Shown here: piece after piece, positions 1 through 7,854 of the stretch | Layout of the letters: each line of letters begins with the position of its first letter | How positions within the stretch are numbered: position 1 is the stretch's first letter | Source: CAVQCJ01 sp963711005 | Lineage (GTDB): Bacteria > Actinomycetota > Actinomycetes > Prado026 | DNA length: 64,000 bases | Assembly (NCBI GenBank): GCA_963711005.1 | Contig: CAVQCJ010000003.1 | Coordinates: 183,328 to 247,327, forward strand | Reading direction: 5' to 3' | Program-made: the position numbers and the translations under genes | Notes under the pieces: model-generated | What the model saw: the letters and a program-made list of their open reading frames with translations, nothing else | Told to the model about the DNA's origin: nothing | Databases searched by the model: none

Positions 1-2
1 AC

Positions 3-1016
3 GTCTTCGCCGGGGTCATCACCGACCGGCCGCGTCTGCAGGAGCTGGTCGGCCCGATGGCGGGTGCCATCGACGGGCTGATCGACAGCGAGGTCCGGCA
101 GTTCGTGGCGTCGGACACCTTCGCGGACCTGTGGGTGACGGTCAACACCAAGGCGCAGGAGACAGTCGTGCGCCTGCTCAAGGGCGACAACAGCGGCGCA
201 ATCTCGCTCCAGGGCGACCAGGTCGTGCTCGACCTCGGTGACGTGATCGACCAGGTCAAGCAGCGGCTGGTGGCCCGCGGCCTAACCATCGTCCAGAACG
301 TCCCCACCGCCTCCCTGGACAAGCAGATCGTCCTTCTCGACGCACCGCAGGTGAAGCAGCTCCGCACGATCTACGCGTTCACCAACCCGGTCGCCACCTG
401 GCTCATCTGGGTGGTCGTGCTGCTCTACCTCGCCGCGTTCATGCTCGCGCGCAGGCGCCCGCGGATGACGGTCACGATCGGAGCGCTGCTCGCGGCGAAC
501 GCCCTCTTGGTCGCGCTCGTGCTGTCGATCGGTCGGCAGCTGTTCATCAACCAGCTGGCCGGCACGGTATTCGGCCCGGCCAGCTCGGTCTTCTATGACC
601 AGCTGCTGTCCTACCTGGTGCGCGGCTGGCACGTGTTCCTCTGGCTGGGACTGGTGCTCGTCGCCACCGGCTGGTTCACCGGCTCGAACGCTCCCGGCAC
701 TGCCGCCCGCACCACGATCGCCCATGGTCTGGAGTCCGTCGGCGCGTCGATGTCCCACGGACCGGTGGGGGAGGCAGGGCGGCAGGTAGCAGCCAACGCA
801 CGCTGGCTGCGTCCGGTGGTGGGCGTGCTCGGCGCCGTCGTGCTGCTGTGGGGCAACGACGTCTCCCCAACCCGGCTGTTCTGGAGCGTGGTGCTTGTCG
901 TCGTGCTGCTGTCCCTCGTCCAGGTCCTCGTGGGCGCGGCACCCACGACCCGGTCGTCGAGCCCGGCCCCTGGCCTCGACGGGCACGAGGCCACCCCGAC
1001 CGCCACTCCCGCATGA
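3..1016 (+). CDS. Integral membrane protein, 5' end outside window
   Basis: The reading frame is open from the first bases of the window, so this is the C-terminal part of a longer protein; the ATG at 57 is probably internal. Counting from that ATG, about 110 soluble residues (acidic, helix-rich, with a valine-rich stretch near 48-60) precede five hydrophobic segments at about 112-131, 138-158, 195-212, 250-266 and 275-293, and then a Pro/Thr-rich polar tail. The layout, a soluble extracytoplasmic-type domain followed by a membrane block, fits uncharacterised actinobacterial membrane proteins. I recognise no catalytic motif and assign no function. About 340 bases without another gene follow before the next promoter. 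Confidence 0.8.
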   Translation, partial: VFAGVITDRPRLQELVGPMAGAIDGLIDSEVRQFVASDTFADLWVTVNTKAQETVVRLLKGDNSGAISLQGDQVVLDLGDVIDQVKQRLVARGLTIVQNVPTASLDKQIVLLDAPQVKQLRTIYAFTNPVATWLIWVVVLLYLAAFMLARRRPRMTVTIGALLAANALLVALVLSIGRQLFINQLAGTVFGPASSVFYDQLLSYLVRGWHVFLWLGLVLVATGWFTGSNAPGTAARTTIAHGLESVGASMSHGPVGEAGRQVAANARWLRPVVGVLGAVVLLWGNDVSPTRLFWSVVLVVVLLSLVQVLVGAAPTTRSSSPAPGLDGHEATPTATPA

Positions 1017-1191
1017 CCCGGAGCGACACGGGCAGGACCTGCAGGCTCAGCACGAAAACCCAGCCAGGGAAGAGTAGAACCAGCCACTGTTCTCTTCCGA
1101 CGCGGCGCACGCAGCAACGTCAGAGCAGTGCCGTCGTCTCGGTGTTCATCCTGCTTTGGCTGGTCCGGACGTTCGTCCTCTGATCCGCCCC

Positions 1192-1211
1192 CGAAGTGCC
1201 GCTATGTGCGG
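1192..1211 (-). repeat. Short hybrid copy of the two-module intergenic repeat
   Basis: Reads GAAGTGCCGcTATGTGCGGG, which looks like module A (GAAGTGCCG) fused directly to module B (TATGTGCG) with the spacer lost. It lies in the 340-base gap before the SRPBCC gene; apart from the promoter I see nothing else in that gap. Confidence 0.5.
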
Positions 1212-1292
1212 GACGGAGCCACCCGAGTCCCGGCCTTCGGTGCACGCTTTCGCATCCTGGGTCGGCGCTTGTACCGGGTCGATCTCGTGGGC

Positions 1293-1321
1293 TTGACATG
1301 TCTAAGGTGGTTAGTTATCGT
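1293..1321 (+). promoter_or_regulatory. Sigma-70-type promoter for the SRPBCC-tetR pair
   Basis: A perfect TTGACA at 1293-1298 is followed after 17 bases by TATCGT (1316-1321), a TANNNT-type -10 box. It lies 36-64 bases upstream of the ATG at 1357 and is overlapped by the operator half-sites. Confidence 0.7.
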
Positions 1322-1343
1322 CTGTCTACGATACTTAGACAGA
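1299..1343 (+). promoter_or_regulatory. Probable TetR operator with three TGTCTA half-sites
   Basis: TCTGTCTA at 1321-1328 and TAGACAGA at 1336-1343 form a perfect 8-base inverted repeat with a 7-base spacer. A further direct TGTCTAAG lies at 1299-1306, immediately after the -35 box, and pairs with CTTAGACA at 1334-1341. The sites cover the promoter spacer and the transcription start region, as expected for a repressor that autoregulates the downstream tetR gene. Confidence 0.65.
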
Positions 1344-1356
1344 ACGGGAGACAGCC

Positions 1357-1809
1357 ATGAAGCACATGGACAGCGAGATCATCATCAACGCCACCCCAGA
1401 GGAGGTCTGGACCGTGCTCGTCGACCTGGACCGCTACCAGGAGTGGAACCCGTACCTCGTCAAGGTGGTCGGGACCGCGACCGAGGGCAGCCGGCTTACC
1501 GTGACCTTCTCCCCTCCGGGAAGCCGGGGCGCGACCCTCAAGGCGACCGTGACCGAGTCCCGCAGCGGGGAGGTCCTCGAATGGTGGGGCCACGTCGGCT
1601 TCCGCGGGATCTTCGACGGCCGCCACCGCTTCGAGCTGCGGCCCGACGCCGGCGGCACGCGGCTGACCCAGAGCGAAACGTTCACCGGGGTGCTGGTTCC
1701 GCTGATGGCCCGCAGCCTGGACCGTGGCACCGCCGCGGGCTTCGCGGTCATGAACGAGGCGCTCAAGGCCCGCGCCGAGCAGCAGCACGCCGTCAACAAC
1801 CAGGGCTGA
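1357..1809 (+). CDS. SRPBCC-family (polyketide cyclase/START-like) protein
   Basis: This 150-residue protein is the usual length for a single SRPBCC domain, a helix-grip fold that binds hydrophobic ligands. The N-terminal signature INATPEEVWTVLVDLDRY and the following EWNPYL are typical; the rest is alternating beta strand, ending in the long C-terminal helix (residues about 120-145). The start is set by GGGAG five bases before the ATG. The stop overlaps the start of the tetR gene (TGATG), so the two are translationally coupled and share the promoter at 1293. The ligand is unknown; such proteins often accompany a TetR that senses the same small molecule. Confidence 0.85.
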   Translation: MKHMDSEIIINATPEEVWTVLVDLDRYQEWNPYLVKVVGTATEGSRLTVTFSPPGSRGATLKATVTESRSGEVLEWWGHVGFRGIFDGRHRFELRPDAGGTRLTQSETFTGVLVPLMARSLDRGTAAGFAVMNEALKARAEQQHAVNNQG

Positions 1810-2429
1810 TGGCCCGCAAGCGAGGCATCGAGTCAGGGCAGGTGGTGGCGGCCGCGGCCGCGGTCGCCGATGCCGAAGGGCTAGCGGCGGTGACCCTGGC
1901 GCGGGTCGCCGCCGTCCTCGACGTGGCGTCACCATCCCTGTACAGCCACGTCGAGGGAGTGGCCGGACTCCGCAGGGCGCTTGCTCTGAGGGCAGCCGCC
2001 GGCCTCGCTGCCGCGTTGAGCACGGCGATCGAGGGCCGGGCCGGAGTCGATGCACTCCGAGCGCTGGCACAGGCGTACCGAGCCTTCGCAAATCAGCACC
2101 CGGGGCAGTACGCCGCCATCGACAGGACTCCGTCGCAGGCCGACGATGACGAGCTCTTCGCTGCGCTCGCCGCCCCCGTGCCGGCCATCACCAGCGTGCT
2201 GACAGGGCTCGCAGTTCCAGCATCCGATGCCGTTCCCGTCATCCGTACACTGCGCAGCGCCCTACACGGGTTCGTCCTGCTCGAAGCCTCCGGTGGGTTC
2301 GGCCTGACCGACGACGTCGACGAGTCCTTCGACGTCCTCGTCGACACCGTCATCGCAGGCATCACCGCCCGAGCCGCAGGGCGGGTCACGACACGTGCAC
2401 GGCGAAGGTCGGCGCCACTGACTTCCTAG
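1809..2429 (+). CDS. TetR-family transcriptional regulator
   Basis: This 206-residue protein begins with a TetR helix-turn-helix (residues about 8-55; VTLARVAAVLDVASPSLYSH contains the Ser-Pro-Ser-Leu-Tyr turn of the recognition helix). The C-terminal half is all-alpha and resembles the WHG/TetR_C_33 type ligand domain, with a typical run ending HGFVLLEASGGFG. It starts on the A of the preceding gene's TGA. It probably represses its own operon through the TGTCTA inverted repeats at 1299-1343, an inference from layout only. The ligand is unknown. Confidence 0.88.
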   Translation: MARKRGIESGQVVAAAAAVADAEGLAAVTLARVAAVLDVASPSLYSHVEGVAGLRRALALRAAAGLAAALSTAIEGRAGVDALRALAQAYRAFANQHPGQYAAIDRTPSQADDDELFAALAAPVPAITSVLTGLAVPASDAVPVIRTLRSALHGFVLLEASGGFGLTDDVDESFDVLVDTVIAGITARAAGRVTTRARRRSAPLTS

Positions 2430-2482
2430 GTGACCCGTCTCCTAGGCCTGGGGCTCCCGCCCAAGGGTCCTCCGACGTGCTG

Positions 2483-2638
2483 TCATGAGCGCGGCCCAGC
2501 CGGGCGGGGGTGGTCGCGATTCCGCTGATACCTCCGGTACAGAGCGAGGCCAGCGATGAGCGAGATCAGCGCCAGGCCAACGACGAGGATGGGCGTCCAG
2601 AAGGTGATCCAGCCGTCGACCGGTGCGGCTGGTTGCAG
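2483..2638 (-). pseudogene. Remnant of a small single-span membrane protein
   Basis: The minus strand reads a convincing transmembrane segment (WITFWTPILVVGLALISLIA followed by GLALYRRYQRNRDH). The frame is closed upstream by a TGA, and no ATG, GTG or TTG lies before the helix. It is either a decayed gene or a tiny protein from a CTG start. I favour decay because the IS110 remnant lies next door. Confidence 0.35.
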
Positions 2639-2739
2639 TCAGGCGACCCCGGTGGGCAACCAGCGATGACGGCAGCGTGGAAGGCCGCGAAGGAAGGCTA
2701 GGCCGCAGCCACCCGCACTGACGTGCCGAGCTGTTCGCC

Positions 2740-3170
2740 CAGCCCAGCGCTTGATCCGGCATTGGGTGCGGCAAGGTGCCACCGAAGCTGTCGACGCGGG
2801 CCGAGCCATCGACACCGGCCACGGGCGCAAGAACGACCCGGCCGATGCGCACGCCGTCGCCGTGGTCGGACTGCGCACCCCTGGGTTTGCGGCGGTCGTG
2901 CCCGATGACCAGACGGTCGCGTTGCTGCTGGTGGTCGAGCCCTGGCCACCAACCAGTGGTGCGACTCCCGCAGAACGACCGTGATCACATGCGTGGCTGC
3001 ACAGGGTGCTGCACGGATCGCAGAAGGTGCGTAGTGGGCGGCGGACGGTCTCACAGCCCTCGCGACGTCGCACGCCGAGGCGTCTGCACGTGTGCGCTGG
3101 TCAAGATCGACTTGCGGGCCGCTGGGGTGCTGCGACGCTGGGACGCACCACAACCGGGAGGGAAGGAACA
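2740..3170 (+). mobile_element. Decayed IS110-family transposase remnant
   Basis: A fragment beginning near 2751 reads GRKNDPADAHAVAVVGLRTP followed by DDQTVAL. This is characteristic of the DEDD catalytic domain of IS110 transposases, where the DPADAHA motif carries an acidic residue. About 200 bases later another frame reads SPRDVARRG...LVKIDLRAAG, matching the 'VRPRD' linker region of the same family. The two parts lie in different frames with missing sequence between them, so the element is dead. No terminal repeats were identifiable. Confidence 0.65.
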
Positions 3171-3174
3171 GAAC

Positions 3175-3822
3175 GTGAAGCTTCCACGACGACTCGCAGC
3201 TCTCGTGGCCGCGGGGGCCACCATCACGGCGATCGGCGTCGGCACTGCTCCGGCAGCCGGCGCGTCGACATCAGCAACGGGAACGAAGCCTCTGGCAGCG
3301 GTTCTGCTCGCCGACAAGAACGGCTTCGACCACAACCCTTACGACTACGACATCGTGACCGCGGCAGTCCTCGCCGTGCTGAAGGCCAAGCCCGCATCCC
3401 CGGTGAAGATCCTCACCGACGGCGCCGTCCCGCTCACCGCGTTCCTGCCCAATGACCGCGCGTTCAAGCTGCTCGTGCACCAGCTCACAGGCAGGTGGGT
3501 CGCCGATGAGAAGGACGTGTTCGCTGCTGTCGCGGGGCTCGGCATCGACACGGTCGAGCAGGTCCTGCTCTACCACGTGGTGGTGGGCGCCACCATCACG
3601 GCGGCGGACGCGGTGAAGGCGAACGGCGCTGTGCTGACGGCAGCTCAGGGCGGAACGCTGACCGTGCACGTGTACCACTGGCGAAGCGGGCCGAGCGTGC
3701 GCATCTTTGACACGACGGTCGGGAACTGGGATCCACGGGTCGTGAGGTACGACATCAACGCAGGAAACCTGCAGATCGCGCATGGCATCAACCGCGTCTT
3801 GCTGCCCCGGTCTGCGTCCTAG
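3175..3822 (+). CDS. Secreted fasciclin-domain protein
   Basis: The GTG start is preceded by GGGAGGGAAGGAAC, a strong ribosome site. A Sec signal peptide covers about residues 1-30 (two Arg, hydrophobic core, cleavage near AGA-STS). The remainder is one fasciclin (FAS1) fold: the H1-like box VPLTAFLPNDRAFKLLV (residues about 85-102) and the second box EQVLLYHVVVGATIT are clear, as is the closing INRVLLP. FAS1 domains mediate adhesion or cell-surface interactions. The protein is 215 residues and has no membrane anchor, so it is probably released. A strong terminator follows at 3835. Confidence 0.88.
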   Translation: MKLPRRLAALVAAGATITAIGVGTAPAAGASTSATGTKPLAAVLLADKNGFDHNPYDYDIVTAAVLAVLKAKPASPVKILTDGAVPLTAFLPNDRAFKLLVHQLTGRWVADEKDVFAAVAGLGIDTVEQVLLYHVVVGATITAADAVKANGAVLTAAQGGTLTVHVYHWRSGPSVRIFDTTVGNWDPRVVRYDINAGNLQIAHGINRVLLPRSAS

Positions 3823-3834
3823 GAGTCTTGTTGC

Positions 3835-3874
3835 GCGAGGTCGGGCATCCGTCACTGCGTATGCCCGACCTCGC
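3835..3874 (+). terminator. Terminator of the fasciclin gene
   Basis: A perfect 14-base stem, GCGAGGTCGGGCAT paired with ATGCCCGACCTCGC, with a 12-base loop, 12 bases after the stop codon. There is no T-run, as is common in actinobacteria. Confidence 0.75.
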
Positions 3875-3989
3875 AAGCGACAGGCCGAACGTCCGCATCC
3901 AGTGAGTGTCACCCTCGTAGTCGGCCGACTTCGATCCGCCGGAAGCATCCGATGCCGTCGGTTGGGGGCAGCTCGCCGCCGCTAGTCAG

Positions 3990-4031
3990 CGCATCGGTTT
4001 CTAGGGCTGATCCGATCCGGCAGTATGCGTG
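3990..4031 (-). repeat. Degenerate full copy of the two-module repeat (reverse orientation)
   Basis: A weak module A (GCGCATCGGTTTCTAG) is followed by module B read as GATCCGGCAGTATGCGTG. It lies between two convergent genes. Confidence 0.45.
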
Positions 4032-4068
4032 TTCGGTCGAGCCGGCAGCCGGCCACCGGACGGAAGGC

Positions 4069-4632
4069 CTATTGTCGAGGGGAGAGGTCGAGTATCAGGC
4101 GCACCTGCTGGCCCGAGTGCCGCACCTCGCGCAGGGTCAGGCGGTTGGTGGTGATTCGACGGGGCAACAGCGGCGCGCCCGCGCCCAGGAACACCGGGCG
4201 CATCCCCAGCCAGATCTCATCGAGCAAGCCGGCGTCGTCGAACTGACCCACCAGGTCTCCGCCGCCAACGATCCAGATGTTCTTGCCGGGCAGGGCGGCT
4301 GCCATCTCGTCATAGACCGGGTGCACATCCCCCGAGACGACGCGGATATCCGCCGTCGGGATCAGCGGTGGTTCGCGGTGCGAGAAGACCCAACACGGGC
4401 GGTCGCCGTACCAGTCATGCCACTGCTGAGGATTCGACAGCAGGTCGTACTTCCCGAGCACCCACTCGTACGTCGTCGCCCCCATGACGAACGACCCAAC
4501 GCCGCCGATGAACTCATGCCATTCACCGTCGTCCTCGCCTTTCGGGGCCTCTAAGAGCCAGTCAAGGGAATGGTTCACGTCCGCGATGAAGCCATCGAGG
4601 CTACATGCGGCGAAATACTGCACCCGGGTCAT
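4069..4632 (-). CDS. RibD C-terminal/dihydrofolate-reductase-like protein
   Basis: This 187-residue cytoplasmic protein has the DHFR-like fold of the RibD C-terminal family. It begins with a strand and SLDGFIAD (family signature SLDGxIA), then SFVMGATTYEWV in the NADPH-binding region and IWIVGGGDLVGQF near residue 115, the glycine-rich cofactor loop. It ends with a barrel strand pair around LTLREVRHSG. Paralogues of this kind are NADPH-dependent reductases whose substrate is rarely known; it need not act in riboflavin synthesis. The start used puts the ATG just before TRVQYF; a longer form from 4656 would add eight residues. It stands alone. Confidence 0.82.
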   Translation of the reverse strand: MTRVQYFAACSLDGFIADVNHSLDWLLEAPKGEDDGEWHEFIGGVGSFVMGATTYEWVLGKYDLLSNPQQWHDWYGDRPCWVFSHREPPLIPTADIRVVSGDVHPVYDEMAAALPGKNIWIVGGGDLVGQFDDAGLLDEIWLGMRPVFLGAGAPLLPRRITTNRLTLREVRHSGQQVRLILDLSPRQ

Positions 4633-4865
4633 CCAACGAACGCTAGTCGAAACCATCCGTCCAAAGGCCTACTCAAGCTTGCAGGCACCGGATCGACCCG
4701 GGCGCGGCAGCGACCGCCACGGCAACAGTCCCTGTGGACCATCGTCATCGCCGGCATAGCCACCCAGCCAGCCACCCGCGCCTCCATCGAACGACGCACG
4801 CAGCTTGCCGCCCGTGAACGGCACCAATGTTCGACGCCGCCGGCGTGCTTCGCTGTTCGGTTTGC

Positions 4866-5831
4866 TCAGTTTGAACTGCCGAGAATCCGGATCGGCCGGC
4901 CGGCTAGAAAGGCCTGGATGTCTTCGACAACCTGGGTGAAGTAGGCAGCGTAGTTGCTCCGCGTGACATAGCCGAGGTGCGGTGTGGCGAGCACGTTGGG
5001 CAGGATGCGGAAGGGGTGTGCAGCGGGCAACGGTTCGAGGTCGAAGACGTCCAGGCCAGCGCCGGCGATCCGCCGACTTTGCAGCACCTCGAGCAATGCG
5101 GCCTGATCCACGATCGGCGCTCTCGCGGTGTTGATCAAGTATGCGGACCGGCGCATTGATTCGAAGGCGGCGTGGTCGACGAGGCCGCGAGTGCGGTCGC
5201 TCAGGACCAGGTGGATCGAGACGATGTCGCTCGACGCGAGCAGATCGTGCAGCGACCGGGCGTGGTGCACGCCCTGCGCAGCAGCGTGGTCCGGGGTCAG
5301 GTTCTGGCTCCAGGCCTGCACGTGCATGCCGAATGCCAGGCCGACCCGGGCCACGTCAGCATCGATCCGGCCGAGCCCGAGCAGGCCGAGCGTCGCGCCG
5401 GCCAGATCGGTACCGATCGATTTCGGCCACTGACCGCCGGAGCGCATCGCAACGCTTTCGGCCACCAGGTTGCGTGCCAGGCCCAGGATCAACGCCCAGG
5501 TGAGTTCGGCGGGCGGCCGCGAACCGCTGGCAGTGCCGCAAACTGTCACGCCGTGCCTTGCCGCCGCAGACAGGTCGATGGACGCGTTGCGGAAACCGGT
5601 TGTCACCAGCAGCCGCAGGGCCGGGAGACGGTCGAAGAGGCTCTCGGGGAATGCCGTCCGCTCGCGCATGATCACGACGATTTCGTCGTCGTGCAACAAC
5701 TGCGCCAGGTGCACCTCGTCCGAGACGTGCTCGCGAAGCGTGCGAACTGCGACGCGATCACCGACGGGCGCCCAGTCCGCGAATGCGGTCGCCGCAGCCT
5801 GATAGTCATCCAAGACAGTGCAGTGCAGCAT
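4866..5831 (-). CDS. D-2-hydroxyacid dehydrogenase family protein
   Basis: The protein has 321 residues, the normal length. The Rossmann motif lies near residue 145 (GLLGLGRIDADVARVGLAFG). The catalytic triad is visible as Arg in NTARAPIVDQ, Glu in DVFDLEPLP and His in ATPHLGYVT. The family reduces 2-keto acids with NAD(P)H; phosphoglycerate dehydrogenase and many less defined enzymes belong here. Two departures from the norm are seen: the third Gly of GxGxxG is Asp (GLGRID), and the usual SRGPxVDE is ARAPIVDQ. The ATG at 5831 has AGAGGTGA about seven bases upstream, so the longer frame to 5885 is not used. Substrate unknown. Confidence 0.85.
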   Translation of the reverse strand: MLHCTVLDDYQAAATAFADWAPVGDRVAVRTLREHVSDEVHLAQLLHDDEIVVIMRERTAFPESLFDRLPALRLLVTTGFRNASIDLSAAARHGVTVCGTASGSRPPAELTWALILGLARNLVAESVAMRSGGQWPKSIGTDLAGATLGLLGLGRIDADVARVGLAFGMHVQAWSQNLTPDHAAAQGVHHARSLHDLLASSDIVSIHLVLSDRTRGLVDHAAFESMRRSAYLINTARAPIVDQAALLEVLQSRRIAGAGLDVFDLEPLPAAHPFRILPNVLATPHLGYVTRSNYAAYFTQVVEDIQAFLAGRPIRILGSSN

Positions 5832-5939
5832 CTCGGTCACCTCTCGCAATTCTGTTGACCCGAAGGTATCCCTCGCGGTCCGCAACAGGCCCGCGAGCCG
5901 GGGCAGCCGCCGTCGTTCGGAAAGCGCTCAGGACACGGT

Positions 5940-6084
5940 CACCATGACAGCTCTGTCCCGGCGAGGTGAACCGCACGGCGAGGGCGCACACCGAACCGAT
6001 GGCGAGTGCCGGGAGGGCTAGCACGGCAGTGACGACCAGATCGAACAGTCTCTTGCCCTGGTACGGCTGACGCACCGTGGCCAT
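5940..6084 (-). pseudogene. 5' fragment of a bacterial sugar transferase (WcaJ/RfbP type)
   Basis: From the ATG at 6084 the frame reads YQGKRLFDLVVTAVLALP and then ALAVRFTSPGQ. This is the N-terminal membrane helix and the 'TSPGP' motif of polyprenyl-phosphate sugar-1-phosphate transferases, which normally continue with FxQxRxG and about 150 catalytic residues. Homology stops right after TSPGQ, so only about 46 residues survive. It is a truncated, non-functional remnant between the dehydrogenase and the duplicated kinase block. Confidence 0.6.
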
Positions 6085-6198
6085 TCCGGGATTGCAAATG
6101 GCGCCATCCAACTACGGACCCGAGCCGGCGCCGCACGACCCTGCTTCGGAGCCCGGCCCGACCCCTTAGGCCGACCGGCGTCGGAAGAGTGTGCCTCA

Positions 6199-6880
6199 CA
6201 GCCCAGTCAGGGCCGATCGAATCGTCGACGTGGACACCTCAACCGTGGATGTGCTGCTCGGCTACCGATTCGCCCGGATGCGGACCGGGCCCCCCCAACT
6301 AGGCGTCTTCGTCGACCCTGGCCTGGTCTTCGCTCAGGAGAACGGCGGGCCTATTCCACCCCAGCTGGTCAGCGAACGTCTCTGCTCGGTCAAGCTCAGC
6401 TCCACCAACCCCCGGCCCACCTCCTCGGCGGCAAGCAGCCGGGGACCAGCGGGGGCGAGGTGTCAACCATCAGCCGAGACGATGTCGCGCATCAGGGTCG
6501 GCGTGACCAAGATCCTCATCACGGGCATGTCCGGGACCGGGAAGTCCACTCTGTTGGCTGAGCTCGCCCGGCGCGGCCACCGAGTAGTGGATCTGGACTT
6601 CGGCTGGAGAATCGAGGTGCCCACGGCCGACGGGTCCGACACCGAACAGCTCTGGCGTGAGGATCGGGTAGCTGCCCTCCTCGCGGAGGATGACGGGGTG
6701 CCACTGTTCGTGTCGGAGTGCGCCTCGAACCAGGGCAGGTTCTACGACCGCTTCGACGCCCTCGCTCTGCTGAGTGTCCCTTTCGATGTGCTCCTCGACC
6801 GCTTGGCCACGCGGGAGACCAACTCGTTCGGCAAGGACCCCTCCGACCGAGATCGGATCCTTCGAGATCTGACCGAGGTC
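6199..6880 (+). repeat. Copy 1 of a ~680-bp long-range direct duplication
   Basis: From CAGTCAGGGCCGATCGAATC near 6199 to the words ACCGAGGTCGAA near 6880, this stretch matches 55237-55919 almost base for base, in the same orientation, 49 kb away. It contains a recombinase remnant and the P-loop gene up to about residue 130. This copy keeps the longer open frame. Confidence 0.9.
6290..6430 (+). pseudogene. Remnant of a tyrosine recombinase
   Basis: The frame reads DPGLVFAQENGGPIPPQLVS, which resembles the conserved segment between the catalytic Lys and the HxLR box of phage-type integrases (LVFt..G.pi.P..vs..F). Nothing else of the domain remains, and the frame runs into the next gene. It is a short motif, so the call rests on pattern only. 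Confidence 0.45.
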
Positions 6881-7018
6881 GAACCGCGCCTGCGCGCCTC
6901 CGCCACCGTTGAGATCGACGCCATGAAGCCGCTGTATCAGGTGGCGGACACCGTCGAGACGATGGCCCTCGGGGCTGGCGGTAGCACGCCTGTCTTCCCC
7001 AACGGGTCAGCGCGCTAA
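6482..7018 (+). CDS. P-loop kinase-like ATPase
   Basis: This 178-residue protein has a textbook Walker A, GMSGTGKST (residues about 15-23), then GHRVVDLD and a later DRLATRETNSFG, which resembles the LID of nucleoside/shikimate-like kinases. The family (AAA_18/AAA_33-like small kinases) phosphorylates small molecules; the substrate is unknown. ATG 6482 and GTG 6503 are both possible; related proteins begin close to the second. A degraded paralogue lies at 55517 with one base deleted at the codons for SVPF, so this is the intact copy. The upstream 290 bases are recombinase debris shared with that copy. Confidence 0.8.
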   Translation: MSRIRVGVTKILITGMSGTGKSTLLAELARRGHRVVDLDFGWRIEVPTADGSDTEQLWREDRVAALLAEDDGVPLFVSECASNQGRFYDRFDALALLSVPFDVLLDRLATRETNSFGKDPSDRDRILRDLTEVEPRLRASATVEIDAMKPLYQVADTVETMALGAGGSTPVFPNGSAR

Positions 7019-7033
7019 CGGCACTTTGGTGTG
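7017..7033 (+). repeat. Module A of the dispersed repeat
   Basis: AACGGCACTTTGGTGTG immediately after the kinase stop codon. Confidence 0.55.
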
Positions 7034-7194
7034 GCAGGCGTTTCGTGAACCGGCCGTCCGCGAGCACATCCGCTGGCCATGCATAGCGCTTCCACCTGTG
7101 CCGGGACATCATGGTGGTGCGGGAGCATCGGTGCTGCACGCCGGGTCGGCGACTCCGGCGTCCACGTGCGAGTCCAAACGGACGGGGTTGAATC

Positions 7195-7623
7195 GTGGCG
7201 GATGTGGTTGAGCAGTTGATCGCGGCGATGAACCGCCACGATGCGGGAGCTGTCGCGGCATTCTTCGCGGCTGACTATCGCAGCGAGCAGCCGCTGCATC
7301 CGAACCGTGGCTTCGGCGGGAGCGAGCAGGTTCTGGCGAACTGGATGTCGGTGTTCGAGGGTGTGCCGGACTTCGTCGCCGAGCAAGTTGCATCCGCCTC
7401 CGCACAGGGCATGGTCTGGTCGGAGATGCGCTGGCAGGGCACGTATCGGGACGGAGCCCCCTTCCTGATGCGCGGGGTGATCGTGATCGGCCTACGCGAC
7501 GACGAGATCGCGTGGGCGCGCCTGTACATGGAGCCAGTCGAGGAGGGTGGCACCGATATCGACGCTGCTGTTCAGGAGCTGTACCGCCCGCCCCATGCCG
7601 CGGATGGCGCAGCGGGCCCTTGA
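7195..7623 (+). CDS. SnoaL-like/NTF2-fold protein
   Basis: This 142-residue protein has the NTF2-like cone fold. An N-terminal helix reads VVEQLIAAMNRHDAGAVAAF, then comes the 'ADYRSEQPLHPNRGFGG' loop and strands ending in ARLYMEPVEEGG. The H-x-x-R/S-E-Q-P arrangement is typical of SnoaL_2-type proteins, some of which are small-molecule isomerases and many of which have no known role. The GTG start is preceded by only a weak GGGTTG. Single-gene unit bracketed by module A repeats at 7017 and 7676. Confidence 0.8.
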   Translation: MADVVEQLIAAMNRHDAGAVAAFFAADYRSEQPLHPNRGFGGSEQVLANWMSVFEGVPDFVAEQVASASAQGMVWSEMRWQGTYRDGAPFLMRGVIVIGLRDDEIAWARLYMEPVEEGGTDIDAAVQELYRPPHAADGAAGP

Positions 7624-7675
7624 AGAGAACTTGGGAAGTGGCTCCCGCCGACTGATGCCGATCAGATCAGCTCGG

Positions 7676-7698
7676 TAACGGCACTTCTGTTCGGGGTG
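7676..7698 (+). repeat. Module A of the dispersed repeat, degenerate
   Basis: TAACGGCACTTCTGTTCGGG, about 50 bases after the SnoaL-like gene. The rest of the 230-base gap shows nothing recognisable. Confidence 0.45.
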
Positions 7699-7854
7699 TC
7701 ACCCTTGTTCGCTGTCCAGAGTCGGGGGGGCAAATGGTGCGGAGTCGCGGTGAGCCGGTCTATGGCGACCCGTCGTTGCCTGCTAGCGCGACGATCACGA
7801 TGACTCATCGCTATGGCGGAGTTCTGAGCGGCTACCCCCTTGCCGTGGTCTGCG

